NCBI RefSeq assembly: GCF_030053135.1
Contig: NZ_CP125653.1
Location: 476,618 to 540,617, forward strand
Direction: 5' to 3'
Origin: Rhizobium sp. BT04
Lineage (GTDB): Bacteria; Pseudomonadota; Alphaproteobacteria; Rhizobiales; Rhizobiaceae
DNA: 64,000 nucleotides
The notes below the pieces were generated by a model. It saw only the letters and a program-made list of their open reading frames with translations, did not search any database and had not been told where the DNA came from. Both the position numbers and the translations under genes were made by a program. Below, piece by piece: positions 45,471 to 56,341 of the stretch (positions are counted from its first letter, which is position 1; the number at the start of each line of letters is the position of its first letter).

Positions 45471-45697
45471 AAGGGATGAAGGTCAAAAACCTCCAGAGGG
45501 GAACAGCCAACGCAACGCAGCCGGGAGGAATGCTGCGTCGAACGCGTCAACTGCGAAAATCATGCGGTTTCCAAGTCTTATGCGCGACACATCGACATCC
45601 GATTTTGTCGGGCCTTTTGATATATCCATCCAAGATTCCGCGGAGGCATAGGAAAATCCAGCGATCTCTGTGTGGACGCTCGGCGCGGATCATTGAA

Positions 45698-45725
45698 GTC
45701 GCCGACGAAATGCTTCGTCGGCGAC
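45698..45725 (-). terminator. Strong hairpin downstream of groEL
   Basis: Perfect 12-bp stem GTCGCCGACGAA / TTCGTCGGCGAC with a 4-nt loop, 16 nt past the groEL stop. The T-run is poor (TTCAATG). Confidence 0.6.
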
Positions 45726-45741
45726 CATTCACATCTAGACT

Positions 45742-47466
<1,725 letters not shown>

Positions 47467-47473
47467 AAAGCGA

Positions 47474-47761
47474 TTACGCGAGAACGCCGAGGATGTCGGC
47501 TTCCTTGAGGATCAGCAGGTCTTCGCCGTCGATCTTGATCTCGGTGCCGGACCACTTGCCGAAAAGCACACGGTCTCCGGCTTTGACATCGAGCGGCGTC
47601 AGCTTTCCGCTGTCGTCGCGCAGTCCCGGGCCGACGGCGACGACGGCACCTTCCTGCGGCTTCTCCTTCGCCGTATCGGGGATGATGATCCCGCCTCTGG
47701 TCTTTTCGTCGCTGTCGACGCGACGGATGACGATGCGGTCATGCAATGGGCGAAATGCCAT
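47474..47761 (-). CDS. groES: Co-chaperonin GroES, accessory paralogue
   Basis: 95 aa. Standard GroES fold: [14 protein letters not shown], mobile loop [44 protein letters not shown]. Forms the lid of GroEL. Upstream lies a 96-nt leader shared with the oxygenase gene at 53.5 kb and containing dyad site 6, so this pair is probably not under the standard CIRCE/HrcA or sigma-32 control; no CIRCE inverted repeat was seen. Confidence 0.95.
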   Translation of the reverse strand: MAFRPLHDRIVIRRVDSDEKTRGGIIIPDTAKEKPQEGAVVAVGPGLRDDSGKLTPLDVKAGDRVLFGKWSGTEIKIDGEDLLILKEADILGVLA

Positions 47762-47829
47762 TCTTTCGTTTCCTTCCTGTTTCGGCGTGGTCGTTGTGGG
47801 CCTGGCAGCACTTCACCAAGGCTGCCAAC

Positions 47830-47925
47830 AATGTCCCAAGCCGCGGGCTGTTTCGCAAAGACAGCTGATGCGCGAAATCCGGCATCCGGGAAAAGGCATT
47901 TTAATTTTCTACAAAATTAGTAGAT
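47830..47925 (-). promoter_or_regulatory. Shared leader 1 with dyad site 6, upstream of groES
   Basis: 96 nt that align without gaps to 54622-54717 (about three quarters identical by eye). Contains TTCTAC-AAAATTA-GTAGAT at 47907-47925 and the block AATGTCCCAAG at 47830-47840. Ends 68 nt before the groES start. Confidence 0.65.
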
Positions 47926-48056
47926 TAATTTGATCGCGCCGCGGAAGTCAGGCTTCGCCAGGCCGACGAAGAGGCCAGCCTTTCCAAGGTCGATGAAAAG
48001 ATTTCCGCGAAACGGATTTTTTCATCCGCGGGCACAAACGCACCAGAATGCCTTTA

Positions 48057-48075
48057 GTCTATAAATTTAATAGAC
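48057..48075 (+). promoter_or_regulatory. Dyad site 7, upstream of the dipeptide-type binding-protein gene
   Basis: GTCTATAAATTTAATAGAC, a perfect GTCTAT-N7-ATAGAC dyad, 85 nt upstream of the start codon. The most symmetric site of the set. Confidence 0.7.
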
Positions 48076-48160
48076 AATATATGCTCACGCGCTGATTGTT
48101 CGCCGACATATGAACGGACATCGAGCCGGATCTGAAGCATCACCAATTCTGGGACCAGAT

Positions 48161-49786
48161 ATGACGGTAAAGCCTTTCAAGACATTCCCGAGACGAAATC
48201 CCATCGCTGTTGCGCTGGCATTTTCCCTTCTCGCATTTGCAGGCACGCAGGCGTCTGCGGCCGAGAGCGCAACGCCGGTGGAAGGCGGCACGCTGACCGT
48301 CGGGCTCGCCACCGACACGGCGATCATAGATCCTTCGATAACCGGCAGCTCGATTACCGCCGTCATCACCCGAAACCTCGTCGATTCCCTCGTCGGGCAA
48401 GCCGAGGACAATAGTTTCGCGCCGTGGCTGGCCGAACGCTGGGAGATCGACGGCGACAACAGCGTCTATACGTTTCATCTCAGGCAGGGCGTGACCTTCA
48501 GCGACGGCACGCCGCTCGATGCCGCTGCGGTCAAGTATAATTTCGACCGGATCCTGGATCCGAAGACGACGTCGAGCTACGCAAAATCGCTGCTCGGCCC
48601 GGTCGACAAGATCGAGGCGGTCGATGCCGGCACGCTCGTCATCCACTATAACAAGCCTTTCGCGCCGCTGCTTCAGGGGCTGAGCCTGCCCTATCTCGGG
48701 ATTCAGTCGCCGACCTATCTGCAGAAGGCGACGAGCACGACCAATACGGTTGTCGGCTCCGGCCCCTATATTCTCGAAAGCTTCGTCAAGGGCAGCGGCA
48801 GCAAGCTCACGCGCCGCGCCGACTACAATTGGGGGCCGGGTTATGCCAAGCACACCGGCCCGGCCCATTTCAACGGCATCGACTTCAAATATCTGCCGGA
48901 GTCATCGGTTCGCCTCGGTGCCTTGGCAAGCGGCCAGGTTCAGGCGATCGACGAAGTCCCGCCCGCCAATTACCGTTCCGTGCAGGGCGATGAGAAGCTT
49001 CAGGTGGTGACCAGGGAGAACCCCGGCGTCAACAGTTCCTATTTCCTCAATACATCCAAGGGACCTTTCCAGGACGCCAAGGTCCGCCAGGCCTTCCAGA
49101 GCGCCGTGAACGGGGCGGCGGCGGTAAAGGCAGCCTATCTCGGCACGCTCAAGCCGGCCGACAATATCCTCGGGCCGTCGACGCTCTATTACGATGCCGG
49201 CGTGGCCGGCACCTGGGGCTTCGATCTCGCCAAGGCAAACAAGCTGCTCGACGAGGCCGGCTGGACGAAAAAGGATGCTGAGGGAATTCGCACCAAGGAC
49301 GGCCAGCGCCTCACCGTGCATTATGTCTATGACAGCGCTTCCGTCGGCGCATCGAACGTAACCCTTGCGCAGGCGGTGCAATATCAGGTGCGTCAGGCCG
49401 GGTTCGATTTCCAGCTCGATCCGGTCGACGCCGGCGGCTATACCGCCCGAGCCAACAGCAATGATTACGATCTGGTTTCCTTCTTCTATGTCAGGGCGGA
49501 ACCGGACATATTGCGTACCGTGTTTCATTCGGCCTACGTGCCGCCGAACGGATCCGATTACGTCCGCGTCACCAGCCTCGATGAGAAACTGAGCAAGGCC
49601 ATCGGTGCAAGCGATGCGGAGCGGAAGCAGCTCTATGGCGAGATCCAGTCGGAGATCGTCGGACAGGCCTATGCGGTGCCGCTGTTCGTGGCGGCCTACC
49701 AGCTCGGGGCGTCGAAGAAACTTCACGGCCTCAGCTGGGCAACAAACGCAAAGCCGCTCTTCTATGATGCCTGGCTCGAGCCGTAA
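48161..49786 (+). CDS. Periplasmic binding protein, dipeptide/glutathione type (SBP_bac_5)
   Basis: 541 aa from ATG 48161. The signal peptide runs from MTVKPFKTFPRRNPIAVALA to ASA near residue 35. Mature start VEGGTLTVGLATDTAIIDPS and YTFHLRQGVTFSDGTPLDAAAVKYNFDR are SBP_bac_5 marks. First gene of a rightward transporter operon. In this sulfur setting glutathione or sulfur-containing peptides are plausible ligands, by inference only. Confidence 0.87.
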   Translation: MTVKPFKTFPRRNPIAVALAFSLLAFAGTQASAAESATPVEGGTLTVGLATDTAIIDPSITGSSITAVITRNLVDSLVGQAEDNSFAPWLAERWEIDGDNSVYTFHLRQGVTFSDGTPLDAAAVKYNFDRILDPKTTSSYAKSLLGPVDKIEAVDAGTLVIHYNKPFAPLLQGLSLPYLGIQSPTYLQKATSTTNTVVGSGPYILESFVKGSGSKLTRRADYNWGPGYAKHTGPAHFNGIDFKYLPESSVRLGALASGQVQAIDEVPPANYRSVQGDEKLQVVTRENPGVNSSYFLNTSKGPFQDAKVRQAFQSAVNGAAAVKAAYLGTLKPADNILGPSTLYYDAGVAGTWGFDLAKANKLLDEAGWTKKDAEGIRTKDGQRLTVHYVYDSASVGASNVTLAQAVQYQVRQAGFDFQLDPVDAGGYTARANSNDYDLVSFFYVRAEPDILRTVFHSAYVPPNGSDYVRVTSLDEKLSKAIGASDAERKQLYGEIQSEIVGQAYAVPLFVAAYQLGASKKLHGLSWATNAKPLFYDAWLEP

Positions 49787-49787
49787 C

Positions 49788-50717
49788 GTGATCCGCGCCG
49801 GCTTGAAGCGGCTCGGTGTCGTCGTTGCGGTGCTCTGGGGCGCCGCAACGATCGCCTTTGCCGCCGTCAAGCTCATTCCCGGCGATCCCGTCTCGGTGCT
49901 GTCGGGTGGCGAGAACGTCGTCGATGCGGCTGAGCGCGCCGTGCTGACGCAACAATACGGATTGGATCAGCCGCTTTACGTGCAATATGCGCGTTATGTG
50001 CTCAGTGCCCTGACCGGTGATTTCGGTGAAAGCTACCAGTACCGCCAGCCGGTGACGGAGCTCATCTACGGGGCGGCGGGGCCGACATTGCAGCTCGCCG
50101 GCAGTGCGATTTTCATCGCCTTGATCCTGGCGTTGAGCATTGCGCTCGCGACCGCCGGCCGGCGCAGGGGGATCGCCATTGCCGTCTCGGGGATCGAGCT
50201 GGTCCTCCTCAGTACGCCCGTCTACTGGATCGGCATCGTGCTGCTGTCGGTCTTCAGTTTCCGGCTGCAATGGTTTCCGGTGACGGGCAATGCCGGCTTT
50301 TCCGCGCTGGTCCTGCCGGCCATCGCGCTCAGCCTGCCGCTGGCGGCGCTGCTGACCCAGGTGCTGCGGGATGGCCTGGAGGAAGCCCTGCTTCAGCCCT
50401 TTTCGCTGACGGTTCGCACGCGCGGCGTCGGCGAGACGGCTCTGCGGCTGCGGCACGGTCTGCGCCATGCCGCCCTTGCCGCCTCGACTTTGACGGGAAC
50501 CCTGTTTGCAAGCACGCTCAGTGGCTCGATCCTCACCGAGACGGTGTTCGGCCGCTCCGGCATCGGGCAGATCACCCTGCAGGCCATCAAGACCCGCGAC
50601 ATGCCGCTCGTTCTCGGGCTGGTGATGCTGTCCGCCTTTGTCTTCGTCATCATCAACCTTCTGGTCGATGCCCTCTATCTGCTGATCGATCCGCGCCTGC
50701 GAAGGAGTGCAGCATGA
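49788..50717 (+). CDS. ABC transporter permease, DppB type
   Basis: 309 aa from GTG 49788, one base after the previous stop; ATGs at 49764/49767 overlapping the upstream gene are the alternative. Six membrane segments. AVKLIPGDPVSVLSGG, QQYGLDQPLYVQYARYV and the terminal LYLLIDPRLRR are DppB marks. The stop TGA overlaps the ATG of the next gene. Confidence 0.85.
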   Translation: MIRAGLKRLGVVVAVLWGAATIAFAAVKLIPGDPVSVLSGGENVVDAAERAVLTQQYGLDQPLYVQYARYVLSALTGDFGESYQYRQPVTELIYGAAGPTLQLAGSAIFIALILALSIALATAGRRRGIAIAVSGIELVLLSTPVYWIGIVLLSVFSFRLQWFPVTGNAGFSALVLPAIALSLPLAALLTQVLRDGLEEALLQPFSLTVRTRGVGETALRLRHGLRHAALAASTLTGTLFASTLSGSILTETVFGRSGIGQITLQAIKTRDMPLVLGLVMLSAFVFVIINLLVDALYLLIDPRLRRSAA

Positions 50718-53308
50718 GCAGTACGGAATTGTTCGACACGGTGCTGCGCGGCCGCACGGCCGCCGGTTCTCGCCGCAGGCATCCCTGGCTTGCGCCGGGG
50801 CTGCTGCTGCCGCTCGCCGCGGTCGTCATCCTCGCTTTTGCCGTCTGGGCGCCGCAATGGTTTACGGCGTTCGATCCGGACGCCATCGACACCAATGCCA
50901 TCCTGGAAGCGCCAAGTGGCATTCACTGGTTTGGAACCGATGAACTGGGACGCGATCTCTTTTCCCGCATCGTCTACGGAACATCGCAGTCGTTGACGAT
51001 TGGGATCGGCGCCACGCTGATCGCCTGTTTCGGCGGCGTCATTCTGGGGACGGCGGCGGCCCTGTCGCCGAAGCCGGTGAGCCGGCTTCTGGTCCGGGTG
51101 ATCGACATTCTTCTGGCCTTTCCGGAAATACTGCTGGCGCTGCTGGTGATCGCCGTGCTCGGGCGCGGGCCGCTCAACACCCTGCTGGCCGTCGGCCTCT
51201 CCTCCATCGCCGGTTACGCCCGGCTGATCCGCTCGCAAGTCCTGCAGGTCAAGCTCTCCGGCTATGTCGAGCATGCCGTGGCGATCGGTGAACATCCCTG
51301 GACGATCATCATCGAGCATATCGTGCCGAACGCCGTTCGGCCGCTGGTCATTCTCGCGACGATCGGCGTCGGCGCCTCGGTGCTGACCGCCTCGGCCTTA
51401 AGTTTTCTCGGCCTCGGCGTCGTACCGCCTGCCGCCGAATGGGGAGCGCTCTTGGCGAACGGCCGCAATTTCATCGACATTGCTCCCTGGACAAGTCTGC
51501 TGCCGGCCACCGTGGTCGCGGTCTCGGTGATTTCGATCACTCTTGTCGCCAGGCGATTGCAGACGCTTCTGGCCCGGGGGGGATGCCTGATGAACATAAG
51601 ACCCGGTCCGCGCCCGCCCATCCTCGCCTCGTCCGGTCCGCCGCTCCTCGAGATCGATGGGCTGCATGTCGCCTTCGACACGCCGCAGGGCATTGTCGAG
51701 GCCGTTTCGGATCTTTCCCTGCGGATCGCGCCGGGCGAGATCCTCGCGCTGGTCGGCGAGTCCGGATCGGGCAAGTCGGTGACGGCGCGCGCGCTGGTCG
51801 GCCTTGCCGGCCCGCATGCGCATGTCCAGGCCCGCAAGATGGTGCTGGCGGGGCATGACGGCCGGCCGCTCGATCTGCTGCGGCAATCGCAGCGGGCCTG
51901 GCGGGAGATCCGCGGGCGCGAGATCGGCTTCGTGCTGCAGGACGCCCTGGTTTCCCTCGACCCGCTGCGCACCGTGGGGCGCGAGATTGCCGAGCCGTTG
52001 CTTGCGCATCGGCTGGCGGCGCGATCGCAGGTGGCGGCGCGCGTCAGCGAACTTTTGACGCGCGTCGGCATTGCGGATCCGGAACTCCGCGCCGCCCAAT
52101 ATCCGCATGAGCTTTCCGGAGGGCTTCGGCAACGGGCCCTCATCGCATCGGCGCTGGCGGGCGAGCCGCGTCTGCTGATCGCCGACGAGCCGACCACGGC
52201 GCTCGACGCGACCGTCCAACAGCAGGTTCTATCGGTCTTCAAGGGCCTCGCGCGCGCCGGCTTCGGCGTTCTTCTGATCACCCATGACCTCGCCGTTGCG
52301 GCGCAATTGGCCGACCGCGTCGCGGTCATGCAGAATGGCCGTGTCGTTGAATCAGGCTTGGCGCAAGAGGTGCTCTCCGCCCCCCAGCACGCCTATACCC
52401 GCCGCCTGCTGGCTGCGGTTCCCACAGGCGCCACGCGCGGCCGGCGTCTGAGCGCCCCCGATGCCGCACCGGCCTATGGCCGGGCGCCGGTGGATGGCGA
52501 GCCGCTGCTGCAGGTCCGCAACGTCTCCGTCAGCTTCCGGCGTCCCGACGGCAGCCTTCTGGAAGCGGTGAGCGACGTGTCGCTGCAGATCGGTCGTGGA
52601 GAAACGCTGGGCATTGTCGGCGAATCCGGCTCCGGCAAGACGACGCTCGGCAAGATTGCGCTGGCGCTGCGCAGCCCGAATAGCGGCGAGGTGCTCTTCG
52701 ACGGGGGGCCTTGGAGTACGCTGACCGAAGCCGCCCGCCGGCCGGTGCGAGCCGGCATCCAGACGATCAGCCAGGATCCTTTGAGTTCATTCGATCCGCG
52801 GTTTACCGTTGAGCGCATCATAGAACAGCCGCTACGGCTGGGTGGCAGCCTCGACAAGGCGGCCCGCCGGCGGAGGGTGGCGGAGCTGATCGAGATGGTC
52901 GGCCTCGCGCCGGAATTGCTCGCGCGCCGCCCGACAGCGCTTTCCGGCGGGCAGCGTCAACGCGTTTCGATCGCACAGGCGCTGGCGGCCGAACCGAAGC
53001 TTTTGATCTGCGACGAGCCGGTGTCTGCGCTTGACGTGACGACGCAGGCGCAGGTGTTGGATCTGCTGGCCGACCTTCAGCAGCGGCTGGGGCTTTCGAT
53101 GGTGTTCATCTCGCATGATCTGGGGGTCGTCCAGCATATGAGCCACCGGATCGCCGTCATGAAGGATGGGGTGATCGTCGAAAGCGGATCGGTGGAGCAG
53201 GTGTTCGACCGTCCGCAGCATCCCTACACGCGCTCCCTCATCGCGTCGGTCCCGAACTTGGCGGCCGATCAGAGGCATTTCTGGGCGAGTTCCCGAGCCG
53301 CTCCTTAG
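50714..53308 (+). CDS. Fused DppC-type permease + double ATPase (probable homopolymer frameshift fusion)
   Basis: 864 codons read as one frame. Residues 1-292 are a DppC permease (WFGTDELGRDLFSRIVYG, EHAVAIGEHPWTIIIEHIVPN). Residues 293-864 are two ABC cassettes: Walker A GESGSGKS and GESGSGKT, signatures LSGGLRQR and LSGGQRQR, Walker [13 protein letters not shown] and LLICDEPVSALD. The join crosses a run of seven G (51576-51582). With six G the permease would end ARGDA and stop at 51588-51590, with TGA overlapping an ATG at 51590. This TGATG coupling implies two ancestral genes. Real fusion or sequencing error cannot be told here. ATG 50714 has GAAGGAG upstream. Confidence 0.8.
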   Translation: MSSTELFDTVLRGRTAAGSRRRHPWLAPGLLLPLAAVVILAFAVWAPQWFTAFDPDAIDTNAILEAPSGIHWFGTDELGRDLFSRIVYGTSQSLTIGIGATLIACFGGVILGTAAALSPKPVSRLLVRVIDILLAFPEILLALLVIAVLGRGPLNTLLAVGLSSIAGYARLIRSQVLQVKLSGYVEHAVAIGEHPWTIIIEHIVPNAVRPLVILATIGVGASVLTASALSFLGLGVVPPAAEWGALLANGRNFIDIAPWTSLLPATVVAVSVISITLVARRLQTLLARGGCLMNIRPGPRPPILASSGPPLLEIDGLHVAFDTPQGIVEAVSDLSLRIAPGEILALVGESGSGKSVTARALVGLAGPHAHVQARKMVLAGHDGRPLDLLRQSQRAWREIRGREIGFVLQDALVSLDPLRTVGREIAEPLLAHRLAARSQVAARVSELLTRVGIADPELRAAQYPHELSGGLRQRALIASALAGEPRLLIADEPTTALDATVQQQVLSVFKGLARAGFGVLLITHDLAVAAQLADRVAVMQNGRVVESGLAQEVLSAPQHAYTRRLLAAVPTGATRGRRLSAPDAAPAYGRAPVDGEPLLQVRNVSVSFRRPDGSLLEAVSDVSLQIGRGETLGIVGESGSGKTTLGKIALALRSPNSGEVLFDGGPWSTLTEAARRPVRAGIQTISQDPLSSFDPRFTVERIIEQPLRLGGSLDKAARRRRVAELIEMVGLAPELLARRPTALSGGQRQRVSIAQALAAEPKLLICDEPVSALDVTTQAQVLDLLADLQQRLGLSMVFISHDLGVVQHMSHRIAVMKDGVIVESGSVEQVFDRPQHPYTRSLIASVPNLAADQRHFWASSRAAP

Positions 53309-53334
53309 ACCGAGGGCAGGTCGGCGAATACACT

Positions 53335-53466
53335 TCACTTCGCCGATAGTGTCGGCCCGACGTCTTGGTGAACGACGATATTCCTGCCGAAGGGATTGAG
53401 CGCGACGAGGCCGAACATGGCCGCAAGCAGGATCACGGTTATGATCGAAGACGTATTCAGCTTCAT
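53335..53466 (-). CDS. Possible 43-aa single-span membrane protein
   Basis: ATG at 53464-53466 reads MKLNTSSIITVILLAAMFGL then VALNPFGRNIVVHQDVGPT and stops at 53335. One hydrophobic segment. No clear ribosome site. It occupies the gap between the ABC operon and the oxygenase gene. Function unknown; may be a remnant. Confidence 0.35.
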   Translation of the reverse strand: MKLNTSSIITVILLAAMFGLVALNPFGRNIVVHQDVGPTLSAK

Positions 53467-53530
53467 GGGCGGCCCCCGCGCCGGATGTGTCGATCCCGGC
53501 GCCCTTCGGTGAAGGCCGGGCGGTCAAGGT

Positions 53531-54556
53531 CTATATTGCTTGCGTGTCCAATAGGTCCGCATGATGCTCCCGCGCCACGTCGGGATGCGAGCGCAGGCGG
53601 GATTTCAGCACATTGCGGCCGACCTCGCGAAACAAGGGATTGAGAGGATCCTGCGTCACGCCCCGCACCTCCGCCAGAAGCGCCGGCGGCAAATCGAGAA
53701 CAGGGATGGTGGCTGCCAGGTTGGCGCCGAGGAAGAACGGAATGGACAGCCTGTCGCCGCCGGCCGGCGGCGTAACGACGCGGTGGATATTGGCCTTGAG
53801 GTAACCGTTGGAGGCGAGTTCCAGCAGCTCGCCGACATTGACGACGAAGGTGCCTGGGATAGGCGGCGCGTCGATCCAGCCGCCTTCGCCGTCATCCACC
53901 TGCAGGCCGCCGATGACGTCCTGCAACAGGATGGTGACGAAGCCGCCATCCTTATGGGCGCCGACGCCCTGGTCACTCTCCGTCTGATCGCGACCGGGAT
54001 ACCGCACGATCTTCAGAAGCTGGTTCGGACCGTTGGCATAGATCGGCGCGAAGACATCCGGGCTCTGGCCGAGTGCCTCGGAAAATGCCTGAAGGACCTT
54101 CAGGCCGACGCCGGTCACTTCTTCGATCCATTCGAGCACGGCCGCACGCATGTGCGGAAGCGCCGAGGGGAATTGGTTCGGGCCGAACAGCCGCTTCCAT
54201 GGGGGATCGCCCGGGCCGATCTCCAGCCTCTGGCGCTCGGGGCCGAAATCGACCTGTTCCCGCCAATCCTGCTTGCCGCGGGTATATTCGAAGCCGGCCC
54301 TGTTATAGCCGCGGAACTGTGGCGACTTGCGCATCTCGATTTCCAGCTTCTGCTCTTCCGGCAGCGAGAAGAAGCGGCGTGCGAGGTCGGTCAGATCGTC
54401 GATCCGTTGCTGCGGAATGCCGTGGCCGGTGAGATAGAAAAATCCGAGTGTCCGGCTGACGTCGCGAAGCTCCGCCAGGGCTTGCTGTCGTTCCGGATGA
54501 GTGGATGCAAAACGCCCGAGATCGAGTATCGGAAGCGTCCTTGCTGCAGCGGTCAC
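53531..54556 (-). CDS. Isopenicillin-N-synthase-like Fe(II)/2-oxoglutarate oxygenase
   Basis: 341 aa from GTG 54556, preceded by AAGGAAAATGCC. N-terminal DIOX_N-type part (FYLTGHGIPQQRIDDLTDLARRFF). The iron triad is His201 and Asp203 in GAHKDGGF and His258 in NIHRVV, with the 2-oxoglutarate Arg269 in RLSIPFF. Substrate not known. The upstream 54622-54717 leader is shared with groES, linking this gene to the sulfur island. A rhizobial repeat lies further upstream. Confidence 0.88.
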   Translation of the reverse strand: MTAAARTLPILDLGRFASTHPERQQALAELRDVSRTLGFFYLTGHGIPQQRIDDLTDLARRFFSLPEEQKLEIEMRKSPQFRGYNRAGFEYTRGKQDWREQVDFGPERQRLEIGPGDPPWKRLFGPNQFPSALPHMRAAVLEWIEEVTGVGLKVLQAFSEALGQSPDVFAPIYANGPNQLLKIVRYPGRDQTESDQGVGAHKDGGFVTILLQDVIGGLQVDDGEGGWIDAPPIPGTFVVNVGELLELASNGYLKANIHRVVTPPAGGDRLSIPFFLGANLAATIPVLDLPPALLAEVRGVTQDPLNPLFREVGRNVLKSRLRSHPDVAREHHADLLDTQAI

Positions 54557-54621
54557 GGCATTTTCCTTCTTGCTGAAACTCGCGTCGAGCCCATGCCGGA
54601 AACGGCACCTTCGACCGGTAT

Positions 54622-54717
54622 AATGTCCCAAGCAGCGGGGCGATGTTCAACGAGGGCTGATGCGATAATTCGGCGATCGGGGAAAACGCATTTTATTTTT
54701 CGAGCAAATTTGTAGAT
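54622..54717 (-). promoter_or_regulatory. Shared leader 2 with degenerate dyad site 8, upstream of the oxygenase
   Basis: Ungapped match to 47830-47925. Dyad TTCGAG-CAAATTT-GTAGAT at 54699-54717; the left half is degenerate. Ends 65 nt before the GTG start, nearly the same distance as at groES. Confidence 0.6.
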
Positions 54718-54756
54718 TATTCGCCTGCCGCCGATCACACTGCGATCTTGCGTGCC

Positions 54757-54860
54757 TAGAGCATTTCCATTTTTCTCCGAATCACGGAGATGCTCTATCT
54801 CTTTGTTTTCACGCAATTCCGGCCGGAAAACCGCTTCGCACCTTTCCTGGAATTGCCCTA
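54757..54860 (+). repeat. Rhizobial interspersed palindromic repeat, full copy
   Basis: Starts TAGAGCATTTCC and ends AATTGCCCTA. Inner pairs are AGAGCAT/ATGCTCT with CTCCG/CGGAG in the first half and GCAATTCC/GGAATTGC in the second. An inverted, shorter relative lies at 47385-47466. Its last three bases supply the stop codon of the leftward peroxidase gene. Confidence 0.75.
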
Positions 54861-56147
54861 ATGCCCGGTTGCCTCCGGCTGCAGATCGGCATCCGTCAGG
54901 CTTCCCAAGAAGGCCACGATGTCGTCGATCTCGGGATCGGTGAGGGCGGGCGCATCGCCGGGCTTCCTGCCGAAGGGCGGATCCTGGTTGAGATTGTCCC
55001 AATAGGCCTGCGGCAGGTCGTCATACTTGCGGACCGTGCCGTCGGCATTTCTCGGATACCAGCGGCCGGGATCGCTGTCGCGCGTCGCATAGAAGGCGAC
55101 GACGTCGCGCAGCGCGTGGAAATAGCCATTGTGGAAGAAACTCTTCTTCAACGCGACATTGCGCAGCGTCGGGGTGCGGAACAGGCCGCAATATTCGCTA
55201 TATCCGGCAAGATCGGTGCGTTGTGGGCCGCAGAGGCCGAGGTCGTGATAGCCGGGGTCGCCATTGGCCGGAATCGCCATGTTGCGCGGCGCGGCAAGCC
55301 CGAGGAAGCCGAAGTCGGAAAAGAGCGGCGGCTCACCGTCATCGGCGGGTTCGCTGACGTGACAGCTCGAACAGTTACCCTTTGCTGGATCCTCGAACAG
55401 CTGCCGTCCGTGCAGCTCCCGCGCGGTCAGCGTCGCCTTGCCGGCGAGGAAGGCGTCGTAGCGGCTGGAATAGGGATAGAAATCCGGACCGCTCTGTTCG
55501 AAGGCGGCGAGCGCCTCGGTGGCGGCGTCGAATGTGTCCTTAGGATTGTCGAACACGCTCTCGCCGAAGGCCGCCCTGATGTCGGCGGCGTAGGACGCCT
55601 TGCGCAGTTTGGCCGCAACCTCGGCCGCATCCTTGTTGCCCATCTCGAAGGGCGAGAGCAGCGGGATCTTCGCCTGATCGGCGCCGTGATCGACCCGGCC
55701 GTCCCAGGTGAGGCCGCCGGTCGGGCCGTTATCGACGCTTTCGTCGCCCTCGTCCTCGGAATCGTAATAATGCTCGGTGAAGGCGGGCACCGCCTGCAGG
55801 TAACGCAGCGTCGGAACGGCGCGCAGGCCCGGCCGGTCCATATGCTGGCCGCCCATCTCGACTGGTGTCGCCGATGCCGGGCCGAAGCCATGACGGGGAT
55901 CATGGCAGGAGGCGCAGGCCTGCAGTCCCGAGGCCGACAGCGAGGCGTCTGAGAATATCTTGCGGCCGAGCGCGGTCAGCTGCTCGGCCCGGGCGAAGGC
56001 CTCGGTGCGCGACATCGGGCCGGGATGCACGCCGACAGCCACCGCCGCGCTGCTTTGCCGCAGCGGCAGAATGGCCAGACAGAGCGCCGCCGCACCCATG
56101 CTCACCGCCAGGCCGGACCGGACAAACCAGATGGTCTTGATTGCCAT
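54858..56147 (-). CDS. Di-heme cytochrome c peroxidase-like protein (MauG/CcpA family)
   Basis: 429 aa, with an N-terminal signal/anchor (MAIKTIWFVRSGLAVSMGAA). Two CxxCH heme sites: CASCH at 78-82 and CSSCH at 259-263, correct spacing for the bacterial CCP/MauG group. Family marks LGRKIFSD, LSASGLQACASCHDP and RTPTLRNVALKKSFFHNG are present. Located in the periplasm; may reduce peroxide or modify a protein partner. Divergent from a secreted phosphoesterase. The stop codon lies in the repeat at 54757-54860. Confidence 0.88.
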   Translation of the reverse strand: MAIKTIWFVRSGLAVSMGAAALCLAILPLRQSSAAVAVGVHPGPMSRTEAFARAEQLTALGRKIFSDASLSASGLQACASCHDPRHGFGPASATPVEMGGQHMDRPGLRAVPTLRYLQAVPAFTEHYYDSEDEGDESVDNGPTGGLTWDGRVDHGADQAKIPLLSPFEMGNKDAAEVAAKLRKASYAADIRAAFGESVFDNPKDTFDAATEALAAFEQSGPDFYPYSSRYDAFLAGKATLTARELHGRQLFEDPAKGNCSSCHVSEPADDGEPPLFSDFGFLGLAAPRNMAIPANGDPGYHDLGLCGPQRTDLAGYSEYCGLFRTPTLRNVALKKSFFHNGYFHALRDVVAFYATRDSDPGRWYPRNADGTVRKYDDLPQAYWDNLNQDPPFGRKPGDAPALTDPEIDDIVAFLGSLTDADLQPEATGH

Positions 56148-56341
56148 GATAAGGATTCCAATAGCTTAAGACTGATTTCCTCCATGATCGAACCTGGTTG
56201 CAACAAATTGATGACGGCTATTCCCTGCGGCATCACGGCAACCCTGATGTCACAAAGTTGATAGACGGCCGGAATAGCGTTTGGGCGCCCCCGAGCGTTC
56301 TTCGCTCCCTCTAGCCAACGCCCCTAGCCATGAGGTGCCCC
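56148..56341. promoter_or_regulatory. Divergent region, peroxidase / phosphoesterase
   Basis: 194 bp between two divergent starts. TGTCACAAAGTTGATA (near 56250) recalls a weak Pho-box half-site but is not a full match. No confident promoter. Confidence 0.3.

Larger units (their letters stand above)
45243..45741. other. Long intergenic region between metY and groEL
   Basis: 499 bp without a convincing gene. It holds dyad site 5 (45286-45304), a minus-strand terminator (45441-45470) and a strong hairpin (45698-45725). Open frames crossing the region would run through these structures and look non-coding. Confidence 0.5.

Noticed and set aside
45239..45550. 103-codon minus-strand frame between metY and groEL
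   Set aside because: It reads through a clear terminator and the metY promoter region.
47762..48160. CIRCE element for groESL
   Set aside because: No TTAGCACTC-N9-GAGTGCTAA-like inverted repeat present.
56245..56265. Pho box upstream of the phosphoesterase
   Set aside because: Only one half resembles the CTGTCAT repeat; too weak to call.
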